DNA of 54,865 nucleotides, taken from positions 1 through 54,865 of the forward strand of contig JAAYJV010000112.1 in NCBI GenBank assembly GCA_012522755.1, written 5' to 3'. The notes below the pieces were generated by a model. That model saw nothing but the letters and a program-made list of their open reading frames with translations. It had not been told where the DNA came from and did no database searches. Both the position numbers and the translations under genes were made by a program. This DNA comes from Candidatus Hydrogenedens sp. GTDB taxonomy: Bacteria; Hydrogenedentota; Hydrogenedentia; Hydrogenedentales; CAITNO01. Below, piece after piece: positions 36,382 to 47,500 of this stretch (position 1 is its first letter; each line of letters opens with the position of its first letter).

Positions 36382-37893
36382 ATGACAGAATACGTTCTTG
36401 AAATGCTGGATATCACCAAGCGTTATCCCGGCGTGGTGGCACTGGATCAGGCGCGGCTGCAATTGCGTCCGGGCGAGGTTCATTGTCTGGTGGGTGAAAA
36501 CGGTGCGGGAAAATCCACACTCATGAAAGTGCTGGCCGGAGCCATCACCAAAGATGGAGGAAAAATCCTCATCGCCGGTCAGGAATGCGCGTACCAGACC
36601 CCTTTGCAGGCGTCCAGACTGGGCATCAGCATGATTCATCAGGAATTCAATCTGGCACCGCAACTGAGTGTGGCGGAAAACATTTATATGGGCCGTGCTC
36701 CATCACGACGAGGTGTCATCCGCTGGCGTCAGATGCATGAGATGGCGAAAAATTCGCTGGCCATGCTCGACTCTGATCTGGATCCGGGCCGGCTCGTGGC
36801 CACCCTCAGTGTGGCGCAACAGCAGATGGTGGAAATTGCCAAAGCTCTGTCCATCAATGCCCGCATACTGGTCATGGATGAACCTTCAGCCACATTGACC
36901 GACCATGAGCTGCAGTCCCTCTTTGAGATCATGAACATGCTCTATCGTCAGGGGATGGGCATCATTTATATCTCCCACAGGCTTGAAGAGATCTTCACCA
37001 TAGGTCATCGGGTGACGGTCATGCGTGATGGTCATTGGATCGGCACGGAAGATCTTTGCGATGTGACCCGGGAAGCGCTGATACGGATGATGGTGGGTCG
37101 TGAACTGCAGGATGAATTTCCGCCCCGTGAAGTGGAAAGAGGAGAAGTACGCCTTCAGGTGGATTCTCTGGCACGGAAAGGCTCTTTTCATCCACTGTCT
37201 TTCAGTGTCCGGGCTGGCGAGGTCGTGGGGCTCACCGGCCTTGTGGGCTCAGGCCGGACAGAAGTGGCCCGTGCCATCTTCGGCGCTGATCCCGCCACTT
37301 CCGGAACGGTCCGGGTTGATGGTGCTGAAGTGCGGGCCAGGACGCCCCGTCAGGCCATCGCTCAGGGAATCGGGCTCCTTACGGAAGACCGCAAAGGACA
37401 GGGGCTCATCCTGGGTATGAGTGTGCGCAACAACATTTCCCTGGCCAATATGAAAGCGATCCGGCGCGGCGCCTTCCTCTCCCCTTCCCGGGAAAAACAG
37501 ATTGCTGAATCCTATGTGAAGGATCTTCAGATAAAAACGCCTCATGTGGAAGAAATCGTGCACCATTTAAGCGGTGGTACCCAGCAGAAAGTCGTACTGG
37601 CAAAATGGCTGCTCACCGATTCCAGAGTCTTGATTTTTGATGAGCCCACCCGTGGTGTGGACGTGGGTGCCAAAGTGGAAATTTATAAACTCATCAACAG
37701 TATTGCGGCACAGGGAGTGGCTGTACTGATTATCACGAGCGAACTGCCTGAAGCACTGGGCATGTGCGACAGACTGCTGGTCATGCGCGAAGGGCATTTG
37801 ATGGGCTCTCTTGACGTGGAGGAGGCGGATCAGGAAAAAATTATGGCTTTGGCCACAGCCGATCCCTCAGAAGCGCTCCTTTCCGGAGTCTGA
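36382..37893 (+). CDS. sugar ABC transporter ATP-binding protein (RbsA/MglA/AraG-type)
   Basis: This 503-residue protein has two ABC domains in tandem, as in the CUT2 sugar-import ATPases. The first domain has Walker A GENGAGKST (38-46) and LSVAQQQ. The second has a degenerate Walker A (GLVGSGRTE), the signature LSGGTQQ and Walker B LIFDEPTRGVDVG, which is normal for this group. It would energise uptake of a monosaccharide such as ribose, xylose or rhamnose. No permease or binding-protein gene adjoins it in this window, which is unusual. The next gene downstream is a rhamnosidase, so rhamnose is a reasonable but untested guess. Confidence 0.93.
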   Translation: MTEYVLEMLDITKRYPGVVALDQARLQLRPGEVHCLVGENGAGKSTLMKVLAGAITKDGGKILIAGQECAYQTPLQASRLGISMIHQEFNLAPQLSVAENIYMGRAPSRRGVIRWRQMHEMAKNSLAMLDSDLDPGRLVATLSVAQQQMVEIAKALSINARILVMDEPSATLTDHELQSLFEIMNMLYRQGMGIIYISHRLEEIFTIGHRVTVMRDGHWIGTEDLCDVTREALIRMMVGRELQDEFPPREVERGEVRLQVDSLARKGSFHPLSFSVRAGEVVGLTGLVGSGRTEVARAIFGADPATSGTVRVDGAEVRARTPRQAIAQGIGLLTEDRKGQGLILGMSVRNNISLANMKAIRRGAFLSPSREKQIAESYVKDLQIKTPHVEEIVHHLSGGTQQKVVLAKWLLTDSRVLIFDEPTRGVDVGAKVEIYKLINSIAAQGVAVLIITSELPEALGMCDRLLVMREGHLMGSLDVEEADQEKIMALATADPSEALLSGV

Positions 37894-37998
37894 GTTCATG
37901 AGAGGCGGCCGGTCTTTACATGATAAAGTGGATATCTTTTTCAAAATTGTGGACAATAAGAATTGCGATGCTCTATGGAAAAACAACGGAGAAGTGTC

Positions 37999-40900
37999 AT
38001 GCTCAAGCAGTGGTCAGTATTATGTATCCTTTTACTCAGTCTCGCTCTGACAGCGGGTGCTCAATTATCGACTCCTTTTGCACTGAAATGTGAGTACAGA
38101 GTCAACCCTGAAGGGATAGACGCTCTTGCGCCGCGCCTGTTCTGGAAGCTTGATTCAAAGGAACGCGGTCAGATGCAAAGTGCCTGGCAGATTCTCGTTG
38201 CCTCGTCGGAATCCGAGCTCGCCCGGGACATGGGGGATCTGTGGGATTCCGGCAAAGTGCTTTCCGACACGAGCATACAGATTCTGTATGGCGGCAAGCC
38301 CCTGGATTCTTTTCAGAAATGCTGGTGGAAAGTCCGGGTCTGGGATCAGGATGACAGAGCGGGCGCCTGGAGCGAGAACGCTTTCTGGTCCATGGGTGTA
38401 CTGAGTGAAAAGGACTGGGCCGGTGCCAAATGGGTAGGCATTCCCCCGGAGAAAGTCGAGTCACCGGAACAGGAGGCTTTCACTGATTCCCATTGGATCT
38501 GGCATACCAGCGGCGAGGCCCATCTTGAAGCGCCCGTGGGAAGTTGTTTCTTCAGAAGCCAGTTTACCGTACCTCCTGAAAGTATCACCAGAGCTGTTCT
38601 GATGGTTGGTGTTGATAATGGAGCGACAATTTATCTGAACGGTAAAGAGGTGGGCAAATGGGCTTCCTACAACAGTGCGGGCACCTTTCTCCTGCAAAAC
38701 CACATCATCCCGGGGATCAACACCCTGGCTGTGGAGGCGAGCAACGCCGGCACAAACCCCAATCCTGCGGGACTCATTGCACTGATCCAGTTGGAAACCG
38801 CCTCGGACTCCCGTTTGAACTGGTATTCCGATGCTTCCTGGAAAAGTACCGATAAAAGGGATGCGGGCTGGGAAAAGACTTCTTTTGATGACAGCCACTG
38901 GAGCCAGGTACAGGTTATGGGTAAAAACGGGATGGAACCCTGGCCCGTTGTTACTGTTGCTGAAGAGCGTGTTCTCGCCGCCCGCATGCTGCGCCGTGAG
39001 TTTGAAGCCAAAGGGGCGGTACGCCGTGCCACGGTCTCCCTTTCCGGACAGGGCCTTTCCGAGTTGTATCTGAATGGCGAAAAAATCAGCGACCATGTCC
39101 TCTCCCCCGGTCTGACCCAATACAACAAACGCATTTTTTATGTGACCCATGATGTGACTGATTCCATCCGTTCGGGAAAAAATGCTGTCGGTATCTGGCT
39201 GGGCAATGGCCGTTATTATGCGCCCCGACGAGCGGAGCCCACACGGACAGATACTTTCGGCTACCCTGAAGCGCTTATGATTCTGCGTCTGGAATATGAA
39301 GACGGAACGACGGAATCGGTGGTGACTGATACGGATTGGCGGATCACGGGCGAGGGACCCATCCGCAAAAACAATGAATATGACGGCGAATATTATGATG
39401 CCCGACTGGAATTGCCGGGCTGGGATCAGGTTGGTTTTGATGACAGTTCCTGGTTGCTTGCTCAGGAACTGGACACGGAACGGGGAGTCATGTCCGCACA
39501 GATGATGGAGCCACTCCGGGTGGTGCAGCATGTCCGTCCCATTGCCCTGTCCAATCCCAAACCGGGAGTCTATATTTATGACATGGGTCAGAATATGGTC
39601 GGCTGGGTGCGCATGAAAGTCCGGGGTCCCAGGGGCACCTGTGTGCTTCAGCGTTTTGCCGAGGTCATCAAAGACGACGGCACCCTCTATCTTGATAATA
39701 TCCGCGGTGCCAAAGTGACCAACGAATATTTTCTCAAGGGCGGCGGCGAAGAAGTCTGGGAGCCCCGATTCACCTATTTCGGCTTCCGTTATCTTGAAAT
39801 CACGGGATATCCCGGAGTGCCTTCACTCGATGATATCATCGGTTGTGTCGTCCATGATGACGTGGCCACAGCGGGTCATTTCAATTGTTCCAATGATCTG
39901 GTCAACAAAATTGCCGACAATATCCGCTGGGGTGTTCGCGGCAACTACCGCAGTTTCCCCACGGACTGCCCGCAACGTGATGAGCGTCAGGCCTGGCTGG
40001 GCGACCGCTCAGCCGAGTCTCAGGGTGAAACCTATCTGTATGACATTTCGGCTCTTTATGCCAAATGGGTCTGTGATATGGAAGACGCCCAGCGTGAATC
40101 GGGCAGCGTTTCCGATGTGAGCCCCGCCTATTGGCCCCTTTACAATGACAATGTGACCTGGCCCAGCAGCTTTATTCTCATTCCGGGCATGCTCTACCGC
40201 CAGTATGGTGATGCCACAGTCATGGCCAGGCATTATGACGGTCTGAAAAAGTGGATTACCCACATGTCCGGCTATATTGAAGACGGCATCATCCATAAAG
40301 ACAACTATGGCGACTGGTGTGTGCCCCCTGAAGAGCAGCATATGATCCACAGCCAGGATCCGGCGAGAAGAACAGCGGGCGAATTTCTGGCTACAGCCTA
40401 TTTCATTCATGATCTGCGCTGTATGGAAAAATATGCAACCCTGCTCGGCAAAGAATCAGATGCGAAAGAGTTCAACCAGGCCGCTGAAGAAATGACAGAC
40501 GCTTTCAACCGTGAGTTCTACAAGAAAGAGGCGGGCCATTATATCAACGGCACGGAAACTTCCTGTGTCCTTCCTCTGGCCTTTGATCTGGCACCGGAGG
40601 AAGCACGTCCTTCCATTTTCAATCATCTGGTCAACAGTATCATGGAAAAAGGGCAGGGACATCTTTCCACAGGGCTCATCGGCGGTCAGTGGCTCATGCG
40701 CGCCCTCACCAATGGCGGCCGTCCGGATGTGGCCTGGACACTGGCGAGTCAGACCACCTATCCCAGCTGGGGCTATATGGTCAGCAAGAAGGCGACAACC
40801 ATCTGGGAATTGTGGAACGGCGATACAGCAGATCCGGCCATGAACTCCCATAACCACGTCATGCTCGTCGGGGACCTGAACATCTGGTTGTATGAACATC

Positions 40901-41238
40901 TGGGTGGCATCCGTCCGGAAAGCCCGGGATTCAAGAGCATGCTGCTGGATCCGTCCATGCCTGAAGGACTGGATTATGCCGAAGCCTCCTACGACTCCAT
41001 ACATGGACAGATATTCAGTCGCTGGGAAAGAAGCGACGAGAGTATTCTCTGGCGTGTGGGGATTCCGGCCAATACGACAGCGACCCTGGCTCTTCCCGCC
41101 GATGATCCCGCTTTGATTCAGGAATCGGGCAAAGCCATTACGAATTGTCCGGACTTGAAATTTATCGCTGTTGAAGAAGGAAAGAGCCGCTTTTCCGCCG
41201 GCTCAGGCTGGTACGAGTTTACAATTTCCGCGAAATAA
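37999..41238 (+). CDS. exported GH78 alpha-L-rhamnosidase
   Basis: This 1,079-residue enzyme releases L-rhamnose from glycosides or polysaccharides. I choose ATG at 37999 because GGAG lies seven bases upstream; earlier in-frame starts have none. Residues about 3-22 are a signal peptide. Bac_rhamnosid_N-type beta domains, including a carbohydrate-binding-like insert near residues 155-280, precede the (alpha/alpha)6 catalytic barrel. Catalytic landmarks are DCPQRDERQAW (acid side) and TTIWELWNG (base side), with SHNH downstream, all typical of GH78. The gene ends 11 bases before a strong terminator. It pairs with the upstream sugar-uptake ATPase in a likely rhamnoside-use role. Confidence 0.95.
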   Translation: MLKQWSVLCILLLSLALTAGAQLSTPFALKCEYRVNPEGIDALAPRLFWKLDSKERGQMQSAWQILVASSESELARDMGDLWDSGKVLSDTSIQILYGGKPLDSFQKCWWKVRVWDQDDRAGAWSENAFWSMGVLSEKDWAGAKWVGIPPEKVESPEQEAFTDSHWIWHTSGEAHLEAPVGSCFFRSQFTVPPESITRAVLMVGVDNGATIYLNGKEVGKWASYNSAGTFLLQNHIIPGINTLAVEASNAGTNPNPAGLIALIQLETASDSRLNWYSDASWKSTDKRDAGWEKTSFDDSHWSQVQVMGKNGMEPWPVVTVAEERVLAARMLRREFEAKGAVRRATVSLSGQGLSELYLNGEKISDHVLSPGLTQYNKRIFYVTHDVTDSIRSGKNAVGIWLGNGRYYAPRRAEPTRTDTFGYPEALMILRLEYEDGTTESVVTDTDWRITGEGPIRKNNEYDGEYYDARLELPGWDQVGFDDSSWLLAQELDTERGVMSAQMMEPLRVVQHVRPIALSNPKPGVYIYDMGQNMVGWVRMKVRGPRGTCVLQRFAEVIKDDGTLYLDNIRGAKVTNEYFLKGGGEEVWEPRFTYFGFRYLEITGYPGVPSLDDIIGCVVHDDVATAGHFNCSNDLVNKIADNIRWGVRGNYRSFPTDCPQRDERQAWLGDRSAESQGETYLYDISALYAKWVCDMEDAQRESGSVSDVSPAYWPLYNDNVTWPSSFILIPGMLYRQYGDATVMARHYDGLKKWITHMSGYIEDGIIHKDNYGDWCVPPEEQHMIHSQDPARRTAGEFLATAYFIHDLRCMEKYATLLGKESDAKEFNQAAEEMTDAFNREFYKKEAGHYINGTETSCVLPLAFDLAPEEARPSIFNHLVNSIMEKGQGHLSTGLIGGQWLMRALTNGGRPDVAWTLASQTTYPSWGYMVSKKATTIWELWNGDTADPAMNSHNHVMLVGDLNIWLYEHLGGIRPESPGFKSMLLDPSMPEGLDYAEASYDSIHGQIFSRWERSDESILWRVGIPANTTATLALPADDPALIQESGKAITNCPDLKFIAVEEGKSRFSAGSGWYEFTISAK

Positions 41239-41249
41239 TGTATAAGAAT

Positions 41250-41296
41250 GGGGAGGCTTCGCCTTTCTTTCGTGAAGCCTCCCCGGCGTTTTTTTC
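41250..41296 (+). terminator. strong intrinsic terminator after the rhamnosidase
   Basis: GGGGAGGCTTC (41250-41260) pairs perfectly with GAAGCCTCCCC (41274-41284), followed by GGCG and eight T bases with a C. It is the clearest Rho-independent terminator in the window. Confidence 0.93.
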
Positions 41297-41518
41297 TTTG
41301 AATACAAGAATACTGTGAATATCATTGTGACCCCGTCTCTTTTGGAAATTTGCGGTATAATATAATATAAGTAGTGCCGGAATTTCAGATTCAGGTATAC
41401 TATTGACAAAAGAGGCTTTCAGGCTGAAGCTTTCAGCATTTCGGGAGCCTTGACACTATACAGGTATTATCAGTTGTAGAACCGTGGTGCTGGACTACAT
41501 GACCAGATAAGGCAGATT

Positions 41519-44500
41519 ATGAACATACGATCCTCTCACCGGGTTAAGGGTTGCGGAATCTTTCTTTCTCAGGAACGGGGCGCGGCGCTCATTGTTGCTC
41601 TCTCTGTGTTTCTGGTATTGCTTTCCCTGGCGATCACCTTTTCCATTATTGTGCGTTATGAAACACAGATGACCACCAGTGCCGTCAGTCGTGCCCAGGC
41701 GGAGCGGATGCTGGATGGAGCTGTGGCACAGGCACAATATCGTCTGAATCGTGATCTGAATCTGAGTCCTGATGCCATGAGCCTGGACCACGGCTGGCGC
41801 AGCTGGTTCAATGGTGCGGCCTTTGTCGGCAAAAACTGGACGCAGGCCTTTCAAGGGGAAAAAAGGGACAGTCCCTTGTACCGCGGTACTGAGGGCCTGA
41901 TCTCTGTGAATCTGGAGTCTGTGGAAGCCTATCTGCGTGCCCGGGGCGTTCTCGAAGGTGTTTTATATGTACATTTCACGGACGATGGACATTGTGAACC
42001 ACTTTTCAGGGGTCCACGCACAGAATCCTGGCTCAATGTCCCCCGTCATATGGGCAATGATATCCTTCTTTTTGACAATGAATCACCCATGAGGCTGATG
42101 AAGTCAGCAGGCGAGTTTGTGGCTCTTCCCGATCTCAATAATGCGCTTGCCCAGGGAAACCGGCCTGAACGTTTTCATTTCTGGTCAGAGGTGGACAATC
42201 CCGACGCTTATCCTTTTGTCGTCCCTGATGAGGGAACTGTCAAGATGGAGAGTAATGACGTGATCCTCACAGCCCTGCCCCAGGAAAGGGTCAACCATTG
42301 GGCTGATGTGGACAGTACCGGCGATGGCATGAGAGATTCCATCTGGCTGCCTGTTGCCCGGGAAGTGAACCACTTTGGTGATGGCATTGACAACATGCTC
42401 AGCGGAACACCGGACCCCGCCAGATATGGTGGGGATGGGGAATTCGACCCGCTCTTTGAATCGGCCCCCTTTGTCTATCATGGTCATGGCCTTCCTGAGG
42501 CGGCAAGGAGCGAAAACCTTTATGAACTGAGTCAGATAAAGAACCAGCATTGGGCTGACAGACTTGACCCGAATTCTTATGGTGACGGCTATGACAATGA
42601 CAATAGTGGCGGTGTCGATAATAGCGGTATCGATGATGATGCTGAAAACAAACTTTTCCTGACCGTGCCCCTGCCCAATCTCATGATGCAGGTGGATCTG
42701 AACAATGACGGCCTTTTTGACGAACGTGACTATTACGAATATGAAGGCGTCCGCGGGCCTCTATATGTGAAGTTGCCTCCCCAGATTCATGTGACTGTCA
42801 TTGTCGGGGAAAATGCGGCCGGTCATCCGATCTGGGATAGCGTTCCTCTGGACATTACTGACGTGGACACCCTGGATAACGATTATGATCTGGTGGTGAA
42901 CAATTTCCGCACCTATGCCTATGTGGGGCCCCATAGGCAGGTATCCGCTGTTGAAGACACATACAAAAGATATCGCATCCCCTATTCCGAGGGAGAATAC
43001 ACTTCCTGGCTGCCTTTTCAGGATCCTGCAGATGCTTCAAGAGGCTGGCATGGTGATGACAAGAAAAGACCCGTTTTTGCCGGTGCCCATAACCGTGGCT
43101 ACCACGACATCAGTGTGGATGCCGCTCTGGGCGGCCCCGATGCGCTGAAGTTCTTTGTGATGTCCGGCCAGCCCAAAGAGATCGTCAATGACAATGATCC
43201 TATCCGCCGTATTTTCAGGCAGCGTAACGCCATTCATATCACATGCTCCGGGGAACCCGTCTCAGAAATCATCGGACGTTATGCCGTTCATATTGATGAT
43301 GAATCCGGCAAAGTGGACCTGAATACGGCCGGCGCTTATATGCAGGATCCTGACACTGGTGCGGAGAAACGATCGCTCCATCTGGGCCGCACAACCTTTG
43401 AATACGACAGCCGCCTGCTCCCCAAGATGGGAGAAGGGTTTATCCGTCAATTCTGGCATTTCCGCACAAGTGATCCAAGCGTAAGTGGTGATTATTTCGG
43501 AGATGGTTTGAGACCTGGTTACGGGATGGTGGACGACAACGGCAATGCGTTGCTTCTGGCCCTGAGCGGTTGGGATGAGGATGGCCGCCGTATCGACAGG
43601 GTGGGCCTGCACCTGCCGAAAACAAGTGATTTTGCTTTGAGTGAAATGGCTAATTCGGGAACTTCTCCCCTTCCCCCCGGTCTTGCCCGTGTAGAAGACA
43701 ACGGACTGCGCTTCAGGGAGCGTGTAGCGCTGCTGGGTCACTTTGAGGGTATCGACGAGCCTTCAGAATTGCAGTTGTATAATCCGCTAAAAACAGACCG
43801 TCTTTTTCTGCGTAAAGAAGACTTGCGGCTTCAGAGCGGGATCGGTGTCAATCTCTGGGAATATCTGCGTAATCTTGTTACAGCGAACAGCGAAAAACGA
43901 AACAGCTTCCATCTCCATTCCCATGATCAGGCCGAAGCTTTCCATCAGCTCGATCCCAATACGGCCACGCCGCAGCAACTGGCGGCCACTCTGATTTTGA
44001 AAACAGAGATGGGTAATTCAGCCACAGGGATTGGAAACAATCGTTACCAAAGCTTCTTTTCCGAAGGCCTGCGCCAGTTTGACACAGCCTTCATTGGCGA
44101 TATCATGGGTGCCAGCAGCAAATCTTTTCCCGCAGATCCCCTTTTGCAACTCATGCGCCTGGCTACGGATATTGCCGTCGCCAGAACGCCCCAGCTCGGC
44201 ATAAGACGATTGAGCACCGATAATGTCATACGCAACCAGCGTATCTACCGCAATTATATTGACAGCTTTGAATTTAACAATCTGCCTTCTGCAACCTATC
44301 CCCGGGAGCCTTTGAACGAGCGGGAGAGAATAGCGGAGAGTGAACTCTTTCCAACGGGTGATATTCAGGAATTCATTGAAGCCAGTGCCGACACCAGTAA
44401 TGACAAAAGAGTCATTTCTCCCGACATGTGGTGGAAAGAGCAGACCGGCGAAGAACGGCTCATCCAATATACCGCAGCTTCCCTCGACGCCATACGCATC

Positions 44501-47500
44501 AATGAAATCATGGTGCGGCCCGTGCGCCGTGTTGAAGCGGAAATGGAAGTAAGTCCACCGGCTGATGATCCAGAGAATTTCAATCTTGTTCCAGCCCCTG
44601 TTGCCGGCATGCTGGATTTTTATCTGGAGCGAGACTGGCCCCATCCTGACTGGAATCCCATGAAGTGGGTTTTACGCTCCGCCTATGACGATCTTCTTAA
44701 TAACGTCCCCCAACCCCTTCTGGGTGATCGTACTTCCTGGGTATGTGAGCCTGTTCTTCCGTTGACCGATGCCGATCTGATGGAATTCAGATTCCTCGCA
44801 AGCGATGGCCTGCCTGCCGGTCGTTATTATCTTACAGCCAATTTCACCGATCAGTATGGCCGCATGACTGTCAATGATGTGGATGTGCTCCAGTATGCCA
44901 TCAAGTATGTGCTCCCGGGCGGAAGGGGCATTGCTGATGACTTCAATCTGGCACATGATCTGATGCTTTTCTTTGAGAGCATTGGCCTTTCAGAAGTTTC
45001 CGAAGCCATCAGTAAACTGATGCATCACAGTTTCCAGAGCCTGGATGAGCCGGAGTTCTTTGCGACGGAAGCCATGCTTCAACAGGGTTCAGCCTCAGCT
45101 GTTGGCTGGGCATTCCTTCCCCATCGCGGTGTCTACTATGATTTTCTAAATGAAGAGCAGGATTTCGGATCCGCATTGGTTGACTATTTGACAAATCACG
45201 GTTTGACCCTTCCAAACTCCTTTCTTTCAGATGAATTATTCCAGCTCTATTTAATTCCTCACTTCTGGAGTCTCATGGGCGGAGCCCTTGGAGAGGAGCC
45301 ACTGAACTGGACGGGACTTATTCCTCCACCTGCGCCTGTTTTACCACTGGATCCTCTGGACCCCCTTGCTCTTGACTATGCCTGGTTCCAATTGCTGGGA
45401 TTACTCGATTCCATGTATAACAGTGCAGCCATCGGGTATCACTACGATGGAACAGGTGCTCACACCGTCCTGGTGCCGCCTGTAGTGTATGGTGAATTCG
45501 GCGAACCCACGGAACCGGTACTTTCCGTTGCCGTGCGCATGAATCCCCGCTTACGGGATGAATATGCAGCACTGCTTGATGATTATATGAACGGATTTTC
45601 GAGCGAATTGCCGCAGCCCCTTTCCATGGGTGATTATCAGCATGTGCTGGCCTTGATCAATAATGGTCTTCTCCTGGTGGATCCTGACACTTTGATTCAA
45701 CCTCTTCCCCTGGCTGTGAATTTCTTTGATTTCAGCCAGGAACCCAGCCATGAATATCTTGAGCTGGCCAATGTCTCTGATGAAGAGGTCGATTTGAGTG
45801 GCTGGATTCTTGAAGTGGGTATTCCTGATCCTCCGGGAGTTACCCATGATCCCATGATGAGTGATCCCTATAAGAGCCGGTGGCGAATCCCCGATGGAAC
45901 GAAAATCGCCGCTCAGGGTTATCTCTTGCTGGGAATCAATCAGGGTCCCGCCGAACTTCTGGCAGCGAATGGTATGGGACTGTTTTCGGCTTCTGATGAT
46001 CCTTTAGAGATAACTGTGCCGCCCATCGGCAACACTTTTACTGTAGACCCGGACGATTTCCCGGGTCTGTATGATGAGACTGGCAGTGTCTTTTATCGTC
46101 TTGATGGCAAAGATTATATTGACAACGATGGCGATGGCTTGTCCAGTCAGAATTTGTGGGATATCAACGTCGCCCTCAGTCTGGAAGAACTTGAAGCGCG
46201 GGACACGGATCATGTGCTCTCTGAAATCCGGACCCATGGTCTGTTCAATGATGACCGGGGAATCCCGGCTCGAGCCCGCATTGTACCCCTGAGAAACGAG
46301 CAGTTGTGGAAAGAATATAATGATCCTCATCCTGGTGCAGCTCCGTCCAAAATGGAAGAATACCTGTACAGGCTGAATCCGTACAGACCCAATGCCATGC
46401 CCGTCAGCTTTGATAAGATGACACTCACTTCTGAAAGCAGTCAGGAAGGCTTGAAATATCTTGCCCGCTTTCTTCTCCGGGGTGGCATGTTTCCCAATTA
46501 TCCGGAACGGGACGGCATTGACAACGACGGTGACGGCGCCTATGTGGTGTCCAATCCCATGAAGGGATTTGTGCGTGTGCCTGGAGGAATTGAACAGGAT
46601 CTTCTGAGCTTTGTTCCCGGATCGCTGGACAAAGACATGGTTGACAACAATCTGGATGGCGTTATGGATCAACGGGGCTACGAGCGTTTGAGCCTGGATC
46701 AGAGTTTACCGCTTATTGCCAGACCCGGTGATGCCTATGACAGCCATGGCAATCCTCTCATCAGTGAAGGGGTGGACGAGGGCCGACTGGGCTATCCTGT
46801 ATGGTATCCCGATGTGGGGACACTCATTCCATCCGCTCACAGAGGATTTCTGCCGACAGTGTCGGGTCTCCCCCGCTTCTTCGGCCCGGGATCCTATGAG
46901 GCAACACCCCTGTCTCTTTTTAAGCTTGATTCCCCTCCTGCTACAGCGGCCTATAGAGAATGGGCATCCATAGTTTCCACTGGTCCCCAATCAGTTTCTG
47001 AACTTGGCACAGCTCCTGATCCTTTTGAGGGCTTCGATCCGGCGGGATTATTCCCTTACAACCAGGAGTTTTTCCCTGTTGTGAACCCGGATTCAGACTC
47101 TCCGGACTGGCTGGCCTTTGTGGAACGGCGCTGGAATCCCGGGGACAATGTCATTGTCACCCTCTATGTGGGACACCCTTCCCACGGCCTGATTGCTGAT
47201 CAGGTCAGTTACAACGAGTTGGATGTCATCAATCGCACGAAGGATGATATTGTTGACTGTCCCTATAGAATCCCGGGTTTTTCCAATTACGGATTTAACA
47301 TTGATGGCAATCTTGAGTGGCTGGGTCCCCTTGGTGACCGTGACGACATTGCAAATATTGTCTGTATGGCTCCTGGCGATCCGGGCCGCCATTCCTTCTG
47401 GCTGCCTGATCATATGGGCCTGGATTTCTACCGTTCCCTGGAAAGAAAACATCCCTTCTATCATGGCGACCGCTTCGGTCTGGCAAATCGATGGACAGCC

